A stretch of DNA of 64,000 nucleotides from Sporomusa malonica (GCF_900176355.1 NZ_FWXI01000011.1:1-64000), one strand, 5' to 3'; positions 16,355-24,314 are shown, counted from the stretch's first letter. Numbers and translations are program-made. The notes: generated from the sequence alone by a model not told the origin.

Positions 16355-16882
16355 ATGACTTATCTTACCGGATTGGCGTTAGGTATTTCCGCTGGACGTC
16401 AGCTCAGTCAACTTATGCGAGGAGACGGTTTCTCTTTAGTACATGCTTTGCCAGGGAGACGGCGTTACTTACATGACGATTTGCTGCATAATAAAGAGTT
16501 AGCAGTAGCGTGGCAGCGTCACTTAGCCAGTGTGAAGGGAATTGAGCGGGTTCAGGTAAGCCCGGAGACAGGCAGTGTTTTAGTAGCATACACATTCTCA
16601 GAAGAGTACATTGATCTAGTGATGGAATATCTTGAGCGCTTGCACAAGATGCCGGGTCCCCGGTCAGAGTACGGTAAACTAGGGATTGATATTCAACGTT
16701 TTTTCCGGCGAATGAACCGTAATGTATTTAAGAATACCGCTAGTACATTGGATTTGCGCACAGTAATGGCGTTGTTAATGCTGCTGCGGGGAGGCGCTAA
16801 GATGTGGAACTTGGGCCAGCGTCCTTCCGGTCCGCAGATGATATGGTGGGCTTACTCTTTACTGAAAGGGCGCAGTTGCTGA
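16355..16882 (+). CDS. Second HMA-like domain protein
   Basis: This 175-residue protein has a similar HMA-like domain (about 28-95: HALPGRRRYLHDD ... ETGSVLVAYTF), again with PGRxR and no CxxC, followed by a short C-terminal region with hydrophobic segments. It starts six bases after the previous stop and its own stop overlaps the ATPase start by one base, so the three genes are translationally coupled. The repeated HMA-like fold in consecutive genes suggests duplication. A role in delivering or sensing metal for the ATPase is inferred only from context. Confidence 0.68.
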   Translation: MTYLTGLALGISAGRQLSQLMRGDGFSLVHALPGRRRYLHDDLLHNKELAVAWQRHLASVKGIERVQVSPETGSVLVAYTFSEEYIDLVMEYLERLHKMPGPRSEYGKLGIDIQRFFRRMNRNVFKNTASTLDLRTVMALLMLLRGGAKMWNLGQRPSGPQMIWWAYSLLKGRSC

Positions 16883-18996
16883 TGGGATATCGCTATATAA
16901 CGTTACCTATACATACAGCACTATCTAAACGTCAAAGAACGCTTTTAGAAGTTAACGTTAGACAAAGTCCGGCTGTTGTTAGCGCCTATATCGGCGACAA
17001 CGGGAATTTGACAGTATACTATGAAGGTCAGTTGGTCTTGCCGGAGTTGATGGCAAAAATACAATTCGCAAGTCGTGCAGAACAACCGGTTGCAGTTTCC
17101 CATACACAACACACGGGAGATGACAATTCGTCGTTTGCTGAATATCGGCGGGATGCCATCTTGGCTGGGGTTGGCCTACTGGGACTGCAGCTACTGCGTA
17201 TGGCAATGCCGGGTGCGTTTACTGCCGTTTATTTAGGTCGTAGCGCTTTTGTCCTCTTTGTAGCCCGGAAATTTATCGCTAGTGGTGTACGAAGTCTGCT
17301 AGTTGAGCGCCAGCCTAACGCTGATACGCTCACGACAACTGCGGTAATGGCCTCGATTTTAGGGGGGAAACCTGAATCCAGCCTGACGCTTTTGGCCCTT
17401 TCCAATTTTGCCGAGATGCTTACTACGTATACTGCAGAAAGGGCCCGGAAACATATTTCTAACCTATTGCGACTGGATCAGCAGTATGTTTGGAAGGTGG
17501 AAGATGACGGTCATGAAGTGCGAGTGGCGGTAGAAAGCCTGAAGCCTGGTGACCGGGTCGGTGTGCACCTAGGCGAAAAAATATGCGTAGATGGGCGGGT
17601 ATTGTCCGGGGCAGCGGCTGTAGACCAATCATCTATCACTGGAGAATACATACCTGCGGAAAAAAGTGAAGGAGACTATGTGTATGCTGGCACTGTGCTC
17701 CAAAATGGTTTCCTTGAGATTGTAGTGGAAAAAATGGGTGATGATACGGCGCTGGCACGTATCGTTCATATGGTGGAAGAAGCACAGGCCCGCCGTGCGC
17801 CGGTGCAAAACTTTGCTGACCGTATGGCCAACATGCTGGTTCCGATATCCTTTATTGCCGCTGGCTTGGTCTATGGGGCAACTAAGGATTGGCAGCGCGT
17901 ATTGAACATGTTGTTTATCGATTTTTCTTGCGGCTTAAAACTTTCTACTGCCACTGCTATCTCGGCTGCTATTGGACGGGCCGCCAGCCGGGGTGTATTG
18001 GTTAAAGGCGGCAACTATGTGGAGGCGCTGGCAGGAGTAGATACGGTTGTGATGGACAAGACCGGTACGATTACCGTTGGTAAGCCGCAAATTGTAGCCG
18101 TCAAAGCAGCTCCGGGAGTTAAAGAACGGGAGTTGCTTCTGCTGGCCGCTTCAGCGGAATATCATTCAGCTCATCCGCTGGCTTGCGCTATCCTGGACCA
18201 CGTAGAAGCTCAAGGATGGGCAATTCCGCCCCATAGCAGCACTGAAACTATCATTGCGAGAGGCATTTTGGCCGAGGTACCGGACTTTGAGGATATTCGT
18301 GGTGGACGCATCCTGGTCGGCAGTTGGCGGTTCATGGAAGAACATCAGCTTGAATGTCAGGGCCTTAAGGATGATTCAGGAGCAGAGCGCGGCTATAACT
18401 TGGTCTATGTGGCGCGTGATGCAGAGTTGTTGGGCCTACTGGTAGTTAGCGATCCCATTCGTCCTAATCTGAAAAAGACCATCAATCAGCTGCGGCGGCA
18501 AGGGGTTGACGAGGTTGTTATGATTACCGGTGATACTGAGCCGGTTGCGAAACATGTCGCAGCCGCGTTAGATCTTGACGCTTACTATGCCGAGGTTTTG
18601 CCCGAAGATAAAGCAACATTGGTAAACCGGCTTAGACGGCGGTCTCAGGTATTGATGGTCGGCGACGGCATCAACGATGCACCGGCTTTAGCCTTCGCTG
18701 ATGTAGGGGTGGCTATGGGCGGACGGCGTACAGATATCGCCGTAGAGTCAGCCGCTATCACTATTAACTCAGAAGACCCGCTAGTGTTATCTGAGGTAGT
18801 TACACTGGGTAAACAAACCATGAAGATTGTGCAGCAGAACTTTACCGCTACCATCGCAGTCAATACGGCAGCTATGTTGCTCGGAGCGATTGGACGAACC
18901 AATCCGATGATTTCGGCTCTTATTCATAATGCTGCGACCATAGGGGTAGTGTTAAATAGTGCACGGATCTTAGTGGCTGCTAAAAAAAAATGGTAG
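16882..18996 (+). CDS. P1-type (heavy-metal type) transport ATPase
   Basis: This 704-residue metal-transporting ATPase has all the catalytic motifs: TGE of the actuator domain (about 253), the phosphorylated Asp of DKTGTIT (about 392), the HP motif in SAHPLACAIL (about 431) and GDGINDAPAL (about 593). The metal-site motif in the sixth membrane helix, normally CPC, SPC or TPC, reads SCG here (FSCGLKLSTATA, about 350), so the metal cannot be predicted from the usual subgroups. The N-terminus has an HMA-like fold without CxxC. I chose ATG 16882, which overlaps the upstream stop; an in-frame ATG at 16804 lies within the previous gene. A Fur-like operator upstream points to iron or manganese, but this is inference. 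Confidence 0.88.
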   Translation: MGYRYITLPIHTALSKRQRTLLEVNVRQSPAVVSAYIGDNGNLTVYYEGQLVLPELMAKIQFASRAEQPVAVSHTQHTGDDNSSFAEYRRDAILAGVGLLGLQLLRMAMPGAFTAVYLGRSAFVLFVARKFIASGVRSLLVERQPNADTLTTTAVMASILGGKPESSLTLLALSNFAEMLTTYTAERARKHISNLLRLDQQYVWKVEDDGHEVRVAVESLKPGDRVGVHLGEKICVDGRVLSGAAAVDQSSITGEYIPAEKSEGDYVYAGTVLQNGFLEIVVEKMGDDTALARIVHMVEEAQARRAPVQNFADRMANMLVPISFIAAGLVYGATKDWQRVLNMLFIDFSCGLKLSTATAISAAIGRAASRGVLVKGGNYVEALAGVDTVVMDKTGTITVGKPQIVAVKAAPGVKERELLLLAASAEYHSAHPLACAILDHVEAQGWAIPPHSSTETIIARGILAEVPDFEDIRGGRILVGSWRFMEEHQLECQGLKDDSGAERGYNLVYVARDAELLGLLVVSDPIRPNLKKTINQLRRQGVDEVVMITGDTEPVAKHVAAALDLDAYYAEVLPEDKATLVNRLRRRSQVLMVGDGINDAPALAFADVGVAMGGRRTDIAVESAAITINSEDPLVLSEVVTLGKQTMKIVQQNFTATIAVNTAAMLLGAIGRTNPMISALIHNAATIGVVLNSARILVAAKKKW

Positions 18997-19029
18997 ATGC
19001 TTTTAAATCAGAGGAAGGAGGTGAAATAT

Positions 19030-19254
19030 ATGTTTGCAAGAAGTGATTTTTGGATAGGCCTAGTTGTTGGAACTATTGCTGGGGCATTTGGATATAAGAT
19101 GATGTCAGAACAGTCGATGCGAGTTATGGCACCAGCCGTACCAATGCCTGCTGCTCAAGGTGTGGGTGAAATCCCGGTAGACGAATTAATGCGCCAAAAA
19201 GAACGTTTAGAAGACTTAATTGCAGAGCGGCAACAGGGCGGGATTCAGGCGTAA
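19030..19254 (+). CDS. Small membrane protein after the P-type ATPase
   Basis: This 74-residue protein has one N-terminal membrane span (about 6-24, DFWIGLVVGTIAGAFGY) followed by a soluble, partly helical tail ending in a charged region (ELMRQKERLEDLIAERQQ). I chose ATG 19030 after AAGGAGGTG (19015-19023). It lies 33 bases after the ATPase and before a terminator-like hairpin, so it is probably the last gene of that operon. I do not recognise the family; its position suggests an accessory role. Confidence 0.65.
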   Translation: MFARSDFWIGLVVGTIAGAFGYKMMSEQSMRVMAPAVPMPAAQGVGEIPVDELMRQKERLEDLIAERQQGGIQA

Positions 19255-19298
19255 TCTTGACACTCCCTGTAGCTTGGAATTTTTACTTTAAAAAGCAC

Positions 19299-19334
19299 AA
19301 AGTCCAACCACTTAATCTAAAGGGGTTGGACTTT
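19299..19334 (+). terminator. Terminator-like hairpin after the ATPase operon
   Basis: An 11-bp perfect stem (AAAGTCCAACC, 19299-19309, with 19324-19334) encloses a 14-base loop. The T-run is confined to the stem end. From here to 19497 I see no gene, only A+T-rich sequence and the ribosome site of the next gene. Confidence 0.6.
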
Positions 19335-19497
19335 ACTACACTAACAACCTGAGTAATGCGGCAAAGATATCAAGGATTTGCGATTTTGCAGATATTATAA
19401 ATAGATAAACTGGTAGCTTTACGCCGCGGCCGTAGGGGAAACTTACATAAGATGGTTGTAGTGCGTTATGACCACAGAAAAAAGGAGGTAGAGCTGG

Positions 19498-19794
19498 ATG
19501 GGCATACAAATGACTATAGATAGCCAGCAAATACGTCTGTGCATTGAAGGTGATATTTACCGGGAGCATGCGGAAGTTTTGCAGGCCATTATTGGAGACA
19601 GGGTTCGTGATGGCAGCCGTTTAATCTATCTTAATATGGTGGGTGTGTATTATATTGACTGCAAAGGTTTGCAGACTTTGGCTAACTTGCGAACACAACT
19701 ACTAAATAAAGGTGTATCTTTAGTTTTTGAACATGCTAGAGATTGGCGGGAACGTCTGAAAAAATGTTCCTCTTGTACAAAGAAATTGTCATAA
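19498..19794 (+). CDS. STAS-domain protein with Cys in place of the phospho-Ser
   Basis: This 98-residue protein is one STAS domain, the fold of anti-sigma-factor antagonists such as SpoIIAA/RsbV. The conserved motif, usually IDSxGL, reads YIDCKGLQTL (Cys near residue 56), so the serine or threonine phosphorylated by anti-sigma kinases is missing. The C-terminus has a further three cysteines (KKCSSCTKK). It starts after AAAAAAGGAGG and ends before a strong terminator. There is no anti-sigma kinase or sigma factor nearby. It may be a non-phosphorylatable STAS protein or respond to thiol chemistry; both are inference. Confidence 0.72.
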   Translation: MGIQMTIDSQQIRLCIEGDIYREHAEVLQAIIGDRVRDGSRLIYLNMVGVYYIDCKGLQTLANLRTQLLNKGVSLVFEHARDWRERLKKCSSCTKKLS

Positions 19795-19803
19795 TAATAA
19801 AAT

Positions 19804-19843
19804 AAGCCTTCCTGGGTTTAGAGCTTGGAAGGCTTGTTTTTTA
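19804..19843 (+). terminator. Intrinsic terminator after the STAS gene
   Basis: AAGCCTTCC (19804-19812) pairs perfectly with GGAAGGCTT (19827-19835), followed by GTTTTTTATT. From here to the promoter at 19964 I see no gene. Confidence 0.88.
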
Positions 19844-19963
19844 TTTGCTCAAAAAAGAGTAGGAAACTGGAGGCACTTTAGATTCCATAAAGAGGCTATA
19901 GACAAGAAGCACAGGGAAGATATAATGATAAACGCTGACAAAATACTTTAGAAAAGTGCTGAG

Positions 19964-19992
19964 TTGACAAGCTTGGTTATACTGGTTATAAT
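19964..19992 (+). promoter_or_regulatory. Consensus sigma-A promoter for tRNA-Ser
   Basis: TTGACA (19964-19969) and TATAAT (19987-19992) are both perfect consensus hexamers with a 17-base spacer. The expected start near 19999 lies about 85 bases ahead of the tRNA; the SRP RNA may be on the same transcript. Confidence 0.88.
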
Positions 19993-20083
19993 AGAGCAGT
20001 ACTCAATCAATGGTGAATGTAGTTAATTCCCAGTTGATTTATTGAACTAAATAAGATATAATCAAATTCTGTTGAGAGCACAT

Positions 20084-20173
20084 GGAGAGATGTCCGAGTG
20101 GTTGAAGGAGCACGCCTGGAAAGCGTGTGTACTGGAAACGGTACCGAGGGTTCGAATCCCTCTCTCTCCGCCA
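20084..20173 (+). tRNA. tRNA-Ser (anticodon GGA)
   Basis: A 90-base class II tRNA with 7-bp acceptor stem GGAGAGA/TCTCTCC, discriminator G and encoded CCA (20171-20173). The anticodon stem CACGC/GCGTG encloses CTGGAAA, giving anticodon GGA (reads UCC and UCU). A long variable arm and the GGTTCGAATCC T-loop are present. Confidence 0.97.
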
Positions 20174-20216
20174 TAAATTTTACTAATCGCAGGCCGGTAT
20201 ACGGCTTTTTGTTTTC

Positions 20217-20349
20217 TAGGCCGGGCTATAGCAGTGCCGGGTCTTACGCAATGAGAACTCATGAACCGCGTCAGATTCGGAAGGAAGCAGCGCTAAGTGA
20301 TCATTCTTATGTGCCGTAAGGGTGCCTGGTGTCTGCTATGGTCCGTCGT
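20217..20349 (+). ncRNA. ffs: Signal recognition particle RNA, small (4.5S-like) type
   Basis: The conserved SRP core is present: CATGAACC...GTCAG (20260-20274) and CGGAAGGAAGCAGC (20278-20291), followed by TATGTGCCGTAAGG and TGCCTGG, which pair back to CGGGTCTTACG and AGTGCCGG. The outer stem continues beyond these bounds: ACGGC...TTTTCTA near 20200-20218 pairs with TAGAAAACAAAGCCGT at 20349-20364. The tRNA ends only 43 bases upstream, which leaves no room for the Alu domain of the long Bacillus-type RNA. The mature ends are approximate. Confidence 0.93.
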
Positions 20350-20398
20350 AGAAAACAAAGCCGTAACTGTACCTATAATTACATAATTACTTATTGAA

Positions 20399-20423
20399 AG
20401 TGGCCAAAATGGGCTGCTTTTTT
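20399..20423 (+). terminator. Probable terminator of the SRP RNA
   Basis: A 7-bp stem with two G-U pairs (AGTGGCC, 20399-20405, with 20412-20418) is followed by TTTTT. It is weak as a stem but well placed after the SRP RNA. Confidence 0.55.
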
Positions 20424-20505
20424 GCTATATTAATTATTTTCCTGGAAAAGGGAAACATTTTACTAATGTTGAATATAACAGTTTTGAAGGCAAGGAGGTG
20501 TGGGT

Positions 20506-22245
20506 ATGGCTTATGTGGCATTATACCGTAAGTGGCGACCGCAAGACTTTGACAATTTAGTCGGCCAGGAGCATATTAGTATTACTCTTAAAAATGCCAT
20601 CGTTTCTGGCAAGATTGCCCACGCTTATCTATTTGCCGGGCCACGCGGTACAGGGAAAACCAGTACTGCTAAAATTTTGGCTAAGTCGCTCAATTGCCAG
20701 CATGGCCCTACAGCTAATCCCTGCAATACCTGCTCTAACTGTGAGAAGATTACTGCTGGCACGTCGATGGATGTGTTTGAGGTTGACGCAGCCTCTAACC
20801 GGGGCATTGACGAGATTCGTGACCTGAGGGAAACTGTTAAATTTGCACCGGTAGATGGGCGTTATAAAGTATACATAATCGACGAAGTTCATATGTTAAC
20901 CACTGAGGCCTTCAATGCGCTGCTAAAAACGTTGGAAGAGCCTCCGGGGCATGTGGTTTTTGTTCTGGCAACCACTGAGCCGCACAAGATTCCGGCTACC
21001 ATTCACTCCCGCTGCCAACGCTATGACTTCCGGCGGATTGGGGTAAAAGAAATCGAGCAGAGGCTGGCCTCTGTAGCAGAACATAGTGATCTACAGGCTG
21101 CGCCAGAAGCACTTAGGCTTATTGCCGTTCAGGCTGACGGGGGTATGCGGGACGCGCTGAGTATCTTGGATCAATGCGCCGCCCTGGATGCAGGTGATGT
21201 GATAACCGCCGCCCATGTTAGACAGTTGCTTGGGCTCATAGGTCACGAATGGGTGTGGCAACTGACTGATGCTGTAGCCGGGCGGGATGCTCACAGCGTA
21301 CTGGTAAAACTTGATGAACTCATCAATTTGGGCAAAGATGTGCGTCAATTGCTAGTGGAATTGGCACTTCATGCCCGCAGTCTGATGCTTTATAAAGCAG
21401 CTCCGTCGATCGATAACATTGAGATGTACAGTGATGATCGGTCTGTACTGGCGGCGCAAAGCGCCAAGTTTAGTCACCACGAGCTGGTAGAGATGCTGGA
21501 AGTACTGCATGCAGCGGCTAATGAAACCAAGTGGGCAGCTGAACCCCGTATTGCTGTTGAAATGGCCCTTATCACATTATGTCGGCGGGCTGCAGGTACA
21601 GATATTGCTGCTCTAATTGAAAGAGTCACAGAGCTGGAAGCTAGGATTGCTAATCATCCGGTGGCAGCAGCAACTAGTGCTGTGAGTTCACGGCCTGTGC
21701 CGCAGCCCCATATCCCTCCCCGGCAGCCGCAGCCTCTGTCTGATGTGCCGAGACAGCCGGCCAACCAGGAGCCATCTGTGCCGTCAACTCCTGTGAAAGC
21801 CGCTGCTCCGCAGCCGCCTGAACCAGCTGTCAGTAGTGCTGGTAATTTAAACGAGGTATGGGCTGCTGTGCTCAAGGAACTCTTAACCGGCGGTAAACGG
21901 TCAGTGCATGCTTGTGTTATGCAGGGACACTTAACCGCACTTACTGACAGTCAGGCGATGGTACGGTTTACTGCGACTTTTCCGAAAGAACGTACAGAAA
22001 AGGATGATTACCGGGCGATTGTGGAAAAAACGCTGGCGCAAGTCACCGGGCAGCAAGTTAAGCTTATCTGCTCAATGGGGCAGGATATGCCAGCAGCCAA
22101 GCCGGCTGCACCACCGCGGTCAGCGCCGCCCGCGCAACCTGCTGAACAACCTGCCGATCCTGGTTTCAACCACCCTGCTGTCAGGCAGGCTCAAATGATG
22201 TTTGGTGGTAAAGTAATTAAGATAGATGAAGAAAATAAAAATTAG
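20506..22245 (+). CDS. dnaX: DNA polymerase III subunit gamma/tau
   Basis: This 579-residue clamp-loader subunit loads the sliding clamp onto primed DNA. It has the Walker A motif GPRGTGKTS (about 45), the four-Cys zinc module (C-x8-CNTCSNC region, about 64-82), the DEVHML Walker B (about 126) and the SRCQRYDF arginine-finger segment (about 168). A proline-rich linker (about 385-450) and a C-terminal tau-like domain follow. I chose ATG 20506 after AAGGAGGTG; a GTG at 20500 is part of that ribosome site. It begins the conserved dnaX-ybaB-recR cluster. I did not see a clear programmed-frameshift slippery site. Confidence 0.95.
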   Translation: MAYVALYRKWRPQDFDNLVGQEHISITLKNAIVSGKIAHAYLFAGPRGTGKTSTAKILAKSLNCQHGPTANPCNTCSNCEKITAGTSMDVFEVDAASNRGIDEIRDLRETVKFAPVDGRYKVYIIDEVHMLTTEAFNALLKTLEEPPGHVVFVLATTEPHKIPATIHSRCQRYDFRRIGVKEIEQRLASVAEHSDLQAAPEALRLIAVQADGGMRDALSILDQCAALDAGDVITAAHVRQLLGLIGHEWVWQLTDAVAGRDAHSVLVKLDELINLGKDVRQLLVELALHARSLMLYKAAPSIDNIEMYSDDRSVLAAQSAKFSHHELVEMLEVLHAAANETKWAAEPRIAVEMALITLCRRAAGTDIAALIERVTELEARIANHPVAAATSAVSSRPVPQPHIPPRQPQPLSDVPRQPANQEPSVPSTPVKAAAPQPPEPAVSSAGNLNEVWAAVLKELLTGGKRSVHACVMQGHLTALTDSQAMVRFTATFPKERTEKDDYRAIVEKTLAQVTGQQVKLICSMGQDMPAAKPAAPPRSAPPAQPAEQPADPGFNHPAVRQAQMMFGGKVIKIDEENKN

Positions 22246-22257
22246 GAGGCTGACAAT

Positions 22258-22584
22258 ATGTTTGGAAATATGGGAAATATGGCAGGAATGATGAAGAAGG
22301 TTCAAAAACTTCAGGGTGACATGGCAAAACTTCAGGAAGAGCTTAAAGCCCGCACGATTGAAGTATCAACTGGAGGCGGAGCGGTGAAGGTTGTAGTCAC
22401 TGGTGAAAAGAAGCTGCAATCAATTAAAATTGCTCCCTCGGCCGTTGATCCTGAAGATGTAGAAATGCTGGAAGATCTGGTGGCTGCCGCTGTTAATGAA
22501 GCAATGACCAAAGTAGATGACATGATGGCCCAGGAAATGGGTAAGCTGACAGGCGGTCTCAATCTTCCGCCAGGAATGTTTTAA
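22258..22584 (+). CDS. ybaB: YbaB/EbfC nucleoid-associated protein
   Basis: This 108-residue protein belongs to the YbaB/EbfC DNA-binding family. It has the usual methionine-rich start (MFGNMGNMAGMMKK), an N-terminal helix, the conserved core with VTGEKKLQSIKI and DPEDVEMLEDLV, and the GLNLPPGMF ending. It is a dimeric nucleoid-associated protein. The gene is 12 bases after dnaX and four bases before recR, the common bacterial arrangement, so the three are cotranscribed. Confidence 0.95.
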   Translation: MFGNMGNMAGMMKKVQKLQGDMAKLQEELKARTIEVSTGGGAVKVVVTGEKKLQSIKIAPSAVDPEDVEMLEDLVAAAVNEAMTKVDDMMAQEMGKLTGGLNLPPGMF

Positions 22585-22587
22585 TCG

Positions 22588-23181
22588 ATGAGCTATATTG
22601 CGCCAATTGCTAAGCTAATTGAGCATTTTCGCCGTTTGCCTGGTATTGGCCCCAAGTCAGCAGCCCGCCTCGCTTATCATGTGCTGAAAATGGATAAAGG
22701 TCAGGCGACCGCTTTGGCACAGGCTATTGTTGAAGCTAAAGAGCGGGTTAGCTATTGCTCGGTTTGTTTTGATCTGACAGATGCTGATCCTTGTCAAACC
22801 TGCCGTTCTGAGGGACGGGACAGGACGGTTGTATGTGTGGTCGAAGACCCCAAAGATGTGACCGCAATGGAACGTACCCGCGAATTTAAAGGCTTGTACC
22901 ATGTACTGCATGGATCTCTGTCGCCGCTCGAAGGCGTCGGTCCTGACGATATCAAGGTGAAAGAACTCTTAGACCGAGTTGGCAAAGGGGTCCAGGAAGT
23001 CATCATGGCAACTAACCCTAATGTCGAAGGCGAGGCTACAGCTATGTATATTGCTAAGCTGCTGAAGCCGCTTGGCGTCAAGGTAACCCGCATTGCTCAT
23101 GGTCTGCCGGTAGGCGGCGACCTCGAATACGCGGATGAGGTGACGCTGTCCAAGGCGCTCGAAAACCGCCGGGAAATGTAA
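22588..23181 (+). CDS. recR: Recombination mediator RecR
   Basis: This 197-residue protein works with RecF/RecO in loading RecA at gaps. It shows the helix-hairpin-helix ([17 protein letters not shown]), a Cys4 zinc finger (CSVC ... CQTC, about 57-72), the TOPRIM domain ([14 protein letters not shown]) and the C-terminal Walker-like ENRREM tail. The ATG at 22588 is four bases after the ybaB stop. A 9-bp hairpin follows at 23200-23226. Confidence 0.95.
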   Translation: MSYIAPIAKLIEHFRRLPGIGPKSAARLAYHVLKMDKGQATALAQAIVEAKERVSYCSVCFDLTDADPCQTCRSEGRDRTVVCVVEDPKDVTAMERTREFKGLYHVLHGSLSPLEGVGPDDIKVKELLDRVGKGVQEVIMATNPNVEGEATAMYIAKLLKPLGVKVTRIAHGLPVGGDLEYADEVTLSKALENRREM

Positions 23182-23237
23182 AGGCGCTGTTTTATCCTGC
23201 CTGTTTTTGGGAATACTAAAAACAGGGGGAGATGTGT

Positions 23238-23495
23238 ATGAAAACAGCATTCACCAATATAGTGAATGGTCTTATGGCACAAGATGCACTAGTGACTCAT
23301 CAGCTGCCGCCTTTGTCAGAGCAGCTTGAACAAGCAAAACAAGAGTGGCATAGCGCTCAAAACTACTATAATAACGTATCAGATGCTGATTTGGTTGACC
23401 ATGCAGCATATCTTATCCAAGCAGCCGAGAAAAAGTATACATATCTACTAAAACGTGCCCGCAATGAAGGGGTACGTTATGCGCCGTTTAATTGA
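23238..23495 (+). CDS. yaaL: DUF2508 (YaaL-like) protein
   Basis: This 85-residue protein has the DUF2508 pattern (EQAKQEWHSAQNYYNNVSD ... VDHAAYLIQAAEKKYTYLLKRAR), mostly helical. Its place between recR and bofA is the conserved position of B. subtilis yaaL; function is unknown. I chose ATG 23238, well spaced from the GGGGGAG site; an ATG at 23232 is too close to it. The ribosome site lies in the 3' arm of a hairpin (CCTGTTTTT, 23200-23208, with 23218-23226), which might lower translation. Confidence 0.82.
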   Translation: MKTAFTNIVNGLMAQDALVTHQLPPLSEQLEQAKQEWHSAQNYYNNVSDADLVDHAAYLIQAAEKKYTYLLKRARNEGVRYAPFN

Positions 23496-23509
23496 AAAGC
23501 AAGCCCTAA

Positions 23510-23539
23510 AATACCGGATCTTGGTCCGGTATTTTTTTT
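23510..23539 (+). terminator. Intrinsic terminator of the dnaX-recR-yaaL operon
   Basis: AATACCGGA (23510-23518) pairs perfectly with TCCGGTATT (23525-23533) around a 6-base loop, and a run of eight T bases follows. A dispersed repeat copy begins at 23541. Confidence 0.93.
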
Positions 23540-23540
23540 C

Positions 23541-23630
23541 TGTTAGAAAGTATAGCTTTCCGTCTGGATAAGGCAACATCGGCTTCTGCTGTCGCCAAAG
23601 GCTCGGCACAAGCCGTGTTTTCTCTATCAT
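23541..23630 (-). repeat. Dispersed ~90-bp structured repeat, copy A
   Basis: This copy matches, in reverse orientation, the copies at 38008 and 61001 over about 90 bases with only scattered differences. In the minus-strand orientation it starts ATAGAGAAAACACGGCTTG and ends with the small hairpin GAAAG-CTATA-CTTTC. An internal stem GGCGACA/TGTTGCC is preserved in all copies. It lies directly after a terminator in an intergenic space. A minus-strand open frame here is a chance product of the repeat. Confidence 0.8.
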
Positions 23631-23686
23631 TATTTTGGACTGGCCAACATATAGTGTTGTGAGCGATATTGTTGGAGGGATAAATT

Positions 23687-23983
23687 ATGATTGCATGGCG
23701 AAGGCTTTTGGGGCTGTGGGATACCGATCAAACTGGAGTTAAGGGTATGGTTTGTTTGGCAGAGGTGGTGGATCAGGCTCGACGGGACTGGTTATATGCC
23801 CAGAATTACTATAATACAGTAACTGATCCTGATTTAATTGACTATGCTGTTTTTCTTACTAAAGCCTATGAGCGTAGATATATATATCTACTAAGAAAAG
23901 CACGACAAGAGGGTGCTAGATGCCCAAGCGGTATAAATATGGCACAAATAACTGAAGCAGGAACTATACGCAGGGCGTTTTGA
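23687..23983 (+). CDS. Second DUF2508 (YaaL-like) protein
   Basis: This 98-residue protein is a paralogue of the protein at 23238: QARRDWLYAQNYYNTVTDPDLIDYAVFLTKAYERRYIYLLRKARQEG lines up with its DUF2508 core (shown in part: DWLYAQNYYNTVTD). It adds an N-terminal WRRLLGLWD segment and a longer C-terminus. The start ATG has TTGGAGGGATA upstream. Function is unknown. bofA follows after 46 bases. Duplicates of yaaL in this position are unusual as far as I know. Confidence 0.75.
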   Translation: MIAWRRLLGLWDTDQTGVKGMVCLAEVVDQARRDWLYAQNYYNTVTDPDLIDYAVFLTKAYERRYIYLLRKARQEGARCPSGINMAQITEAGTIRRAF

Positions 23984-24029
23984 CGTGGTAAACTTAGGGA
24001 GAAGGATACTTTTAATGGAGGCGTAAGAG

Positions 24030-24314
24030 ATGTCGTTTTTACCGGCAGGTTTAGAATTTAACGTTATCATTGCGTACGCGTTTGGGATTATTTTAATCTA
24101 CCTTATTGGCCGCGTATTTTTAATGCCAATAAAATTAGTATTTAAGCTGATCTATAACGGTTTAGTAGGCGGAGTGATGCTGTGGGCTGTTAATTTTGTT
24201 GGTTCGTATATCGGTTTTACTATTGGTATCAACCCAATTACCGCGCTCGTGGCCGGTTTTTTAGGCTTACCGGGAGTTATTTTACTAATTTTGTTTAAAA
24301 TATTTATTAACTAG
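24030..24314 (+). CDS. bofA: BofA-family sporulation membrane protein
   Basis: This 94-residue protein is the inhibitor of pro-sigma-K processing BofA, a small membrane protein of the forespore outer membrane in B. subtilis that restrains the SpoIVFB protease. It has two or three hydrophobic segments and the conserved C-terminal GINPITALVAGFLGLPGVILLI. The position after recR and DUF2508 is conserved in spore formers, so it supports an endospore-forming host. ATG 24030 follows AATGGAGGCG. A weak hairpin (CTTGG/CCAAG, 24365-24380) with a T-run follows. Confidence 0.88.
   Translation: MSFLPAGLEFNVIIAYAFGIILIYLIGRVFLMPIKLVFKLIYNGLVGGVMLWAVNFVGSYIGFTIGINPITALVAGFLGLPGVILLILFKIFIN

Noticed and set aside
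20062..20319. Open frames on both strands across the tRNA-Ser and SRP RNA genes
   Set aside because: They cover well-supported RNA genes and have no coding signal of their own.
20506..22245. Programmed frameshift in dnaX giving a short gamma form
   Set aside because: I did not see a convincing A-AAA-AAG type slippery heptamer with a following hairpin in the expected place.
23448..23630. Minus-strand open frame over repeat copy A
   Set aside because: Its sequence is the repeat read in frame; the same frame is fused by chance to another gene at copy B, and it has no ribosome site.
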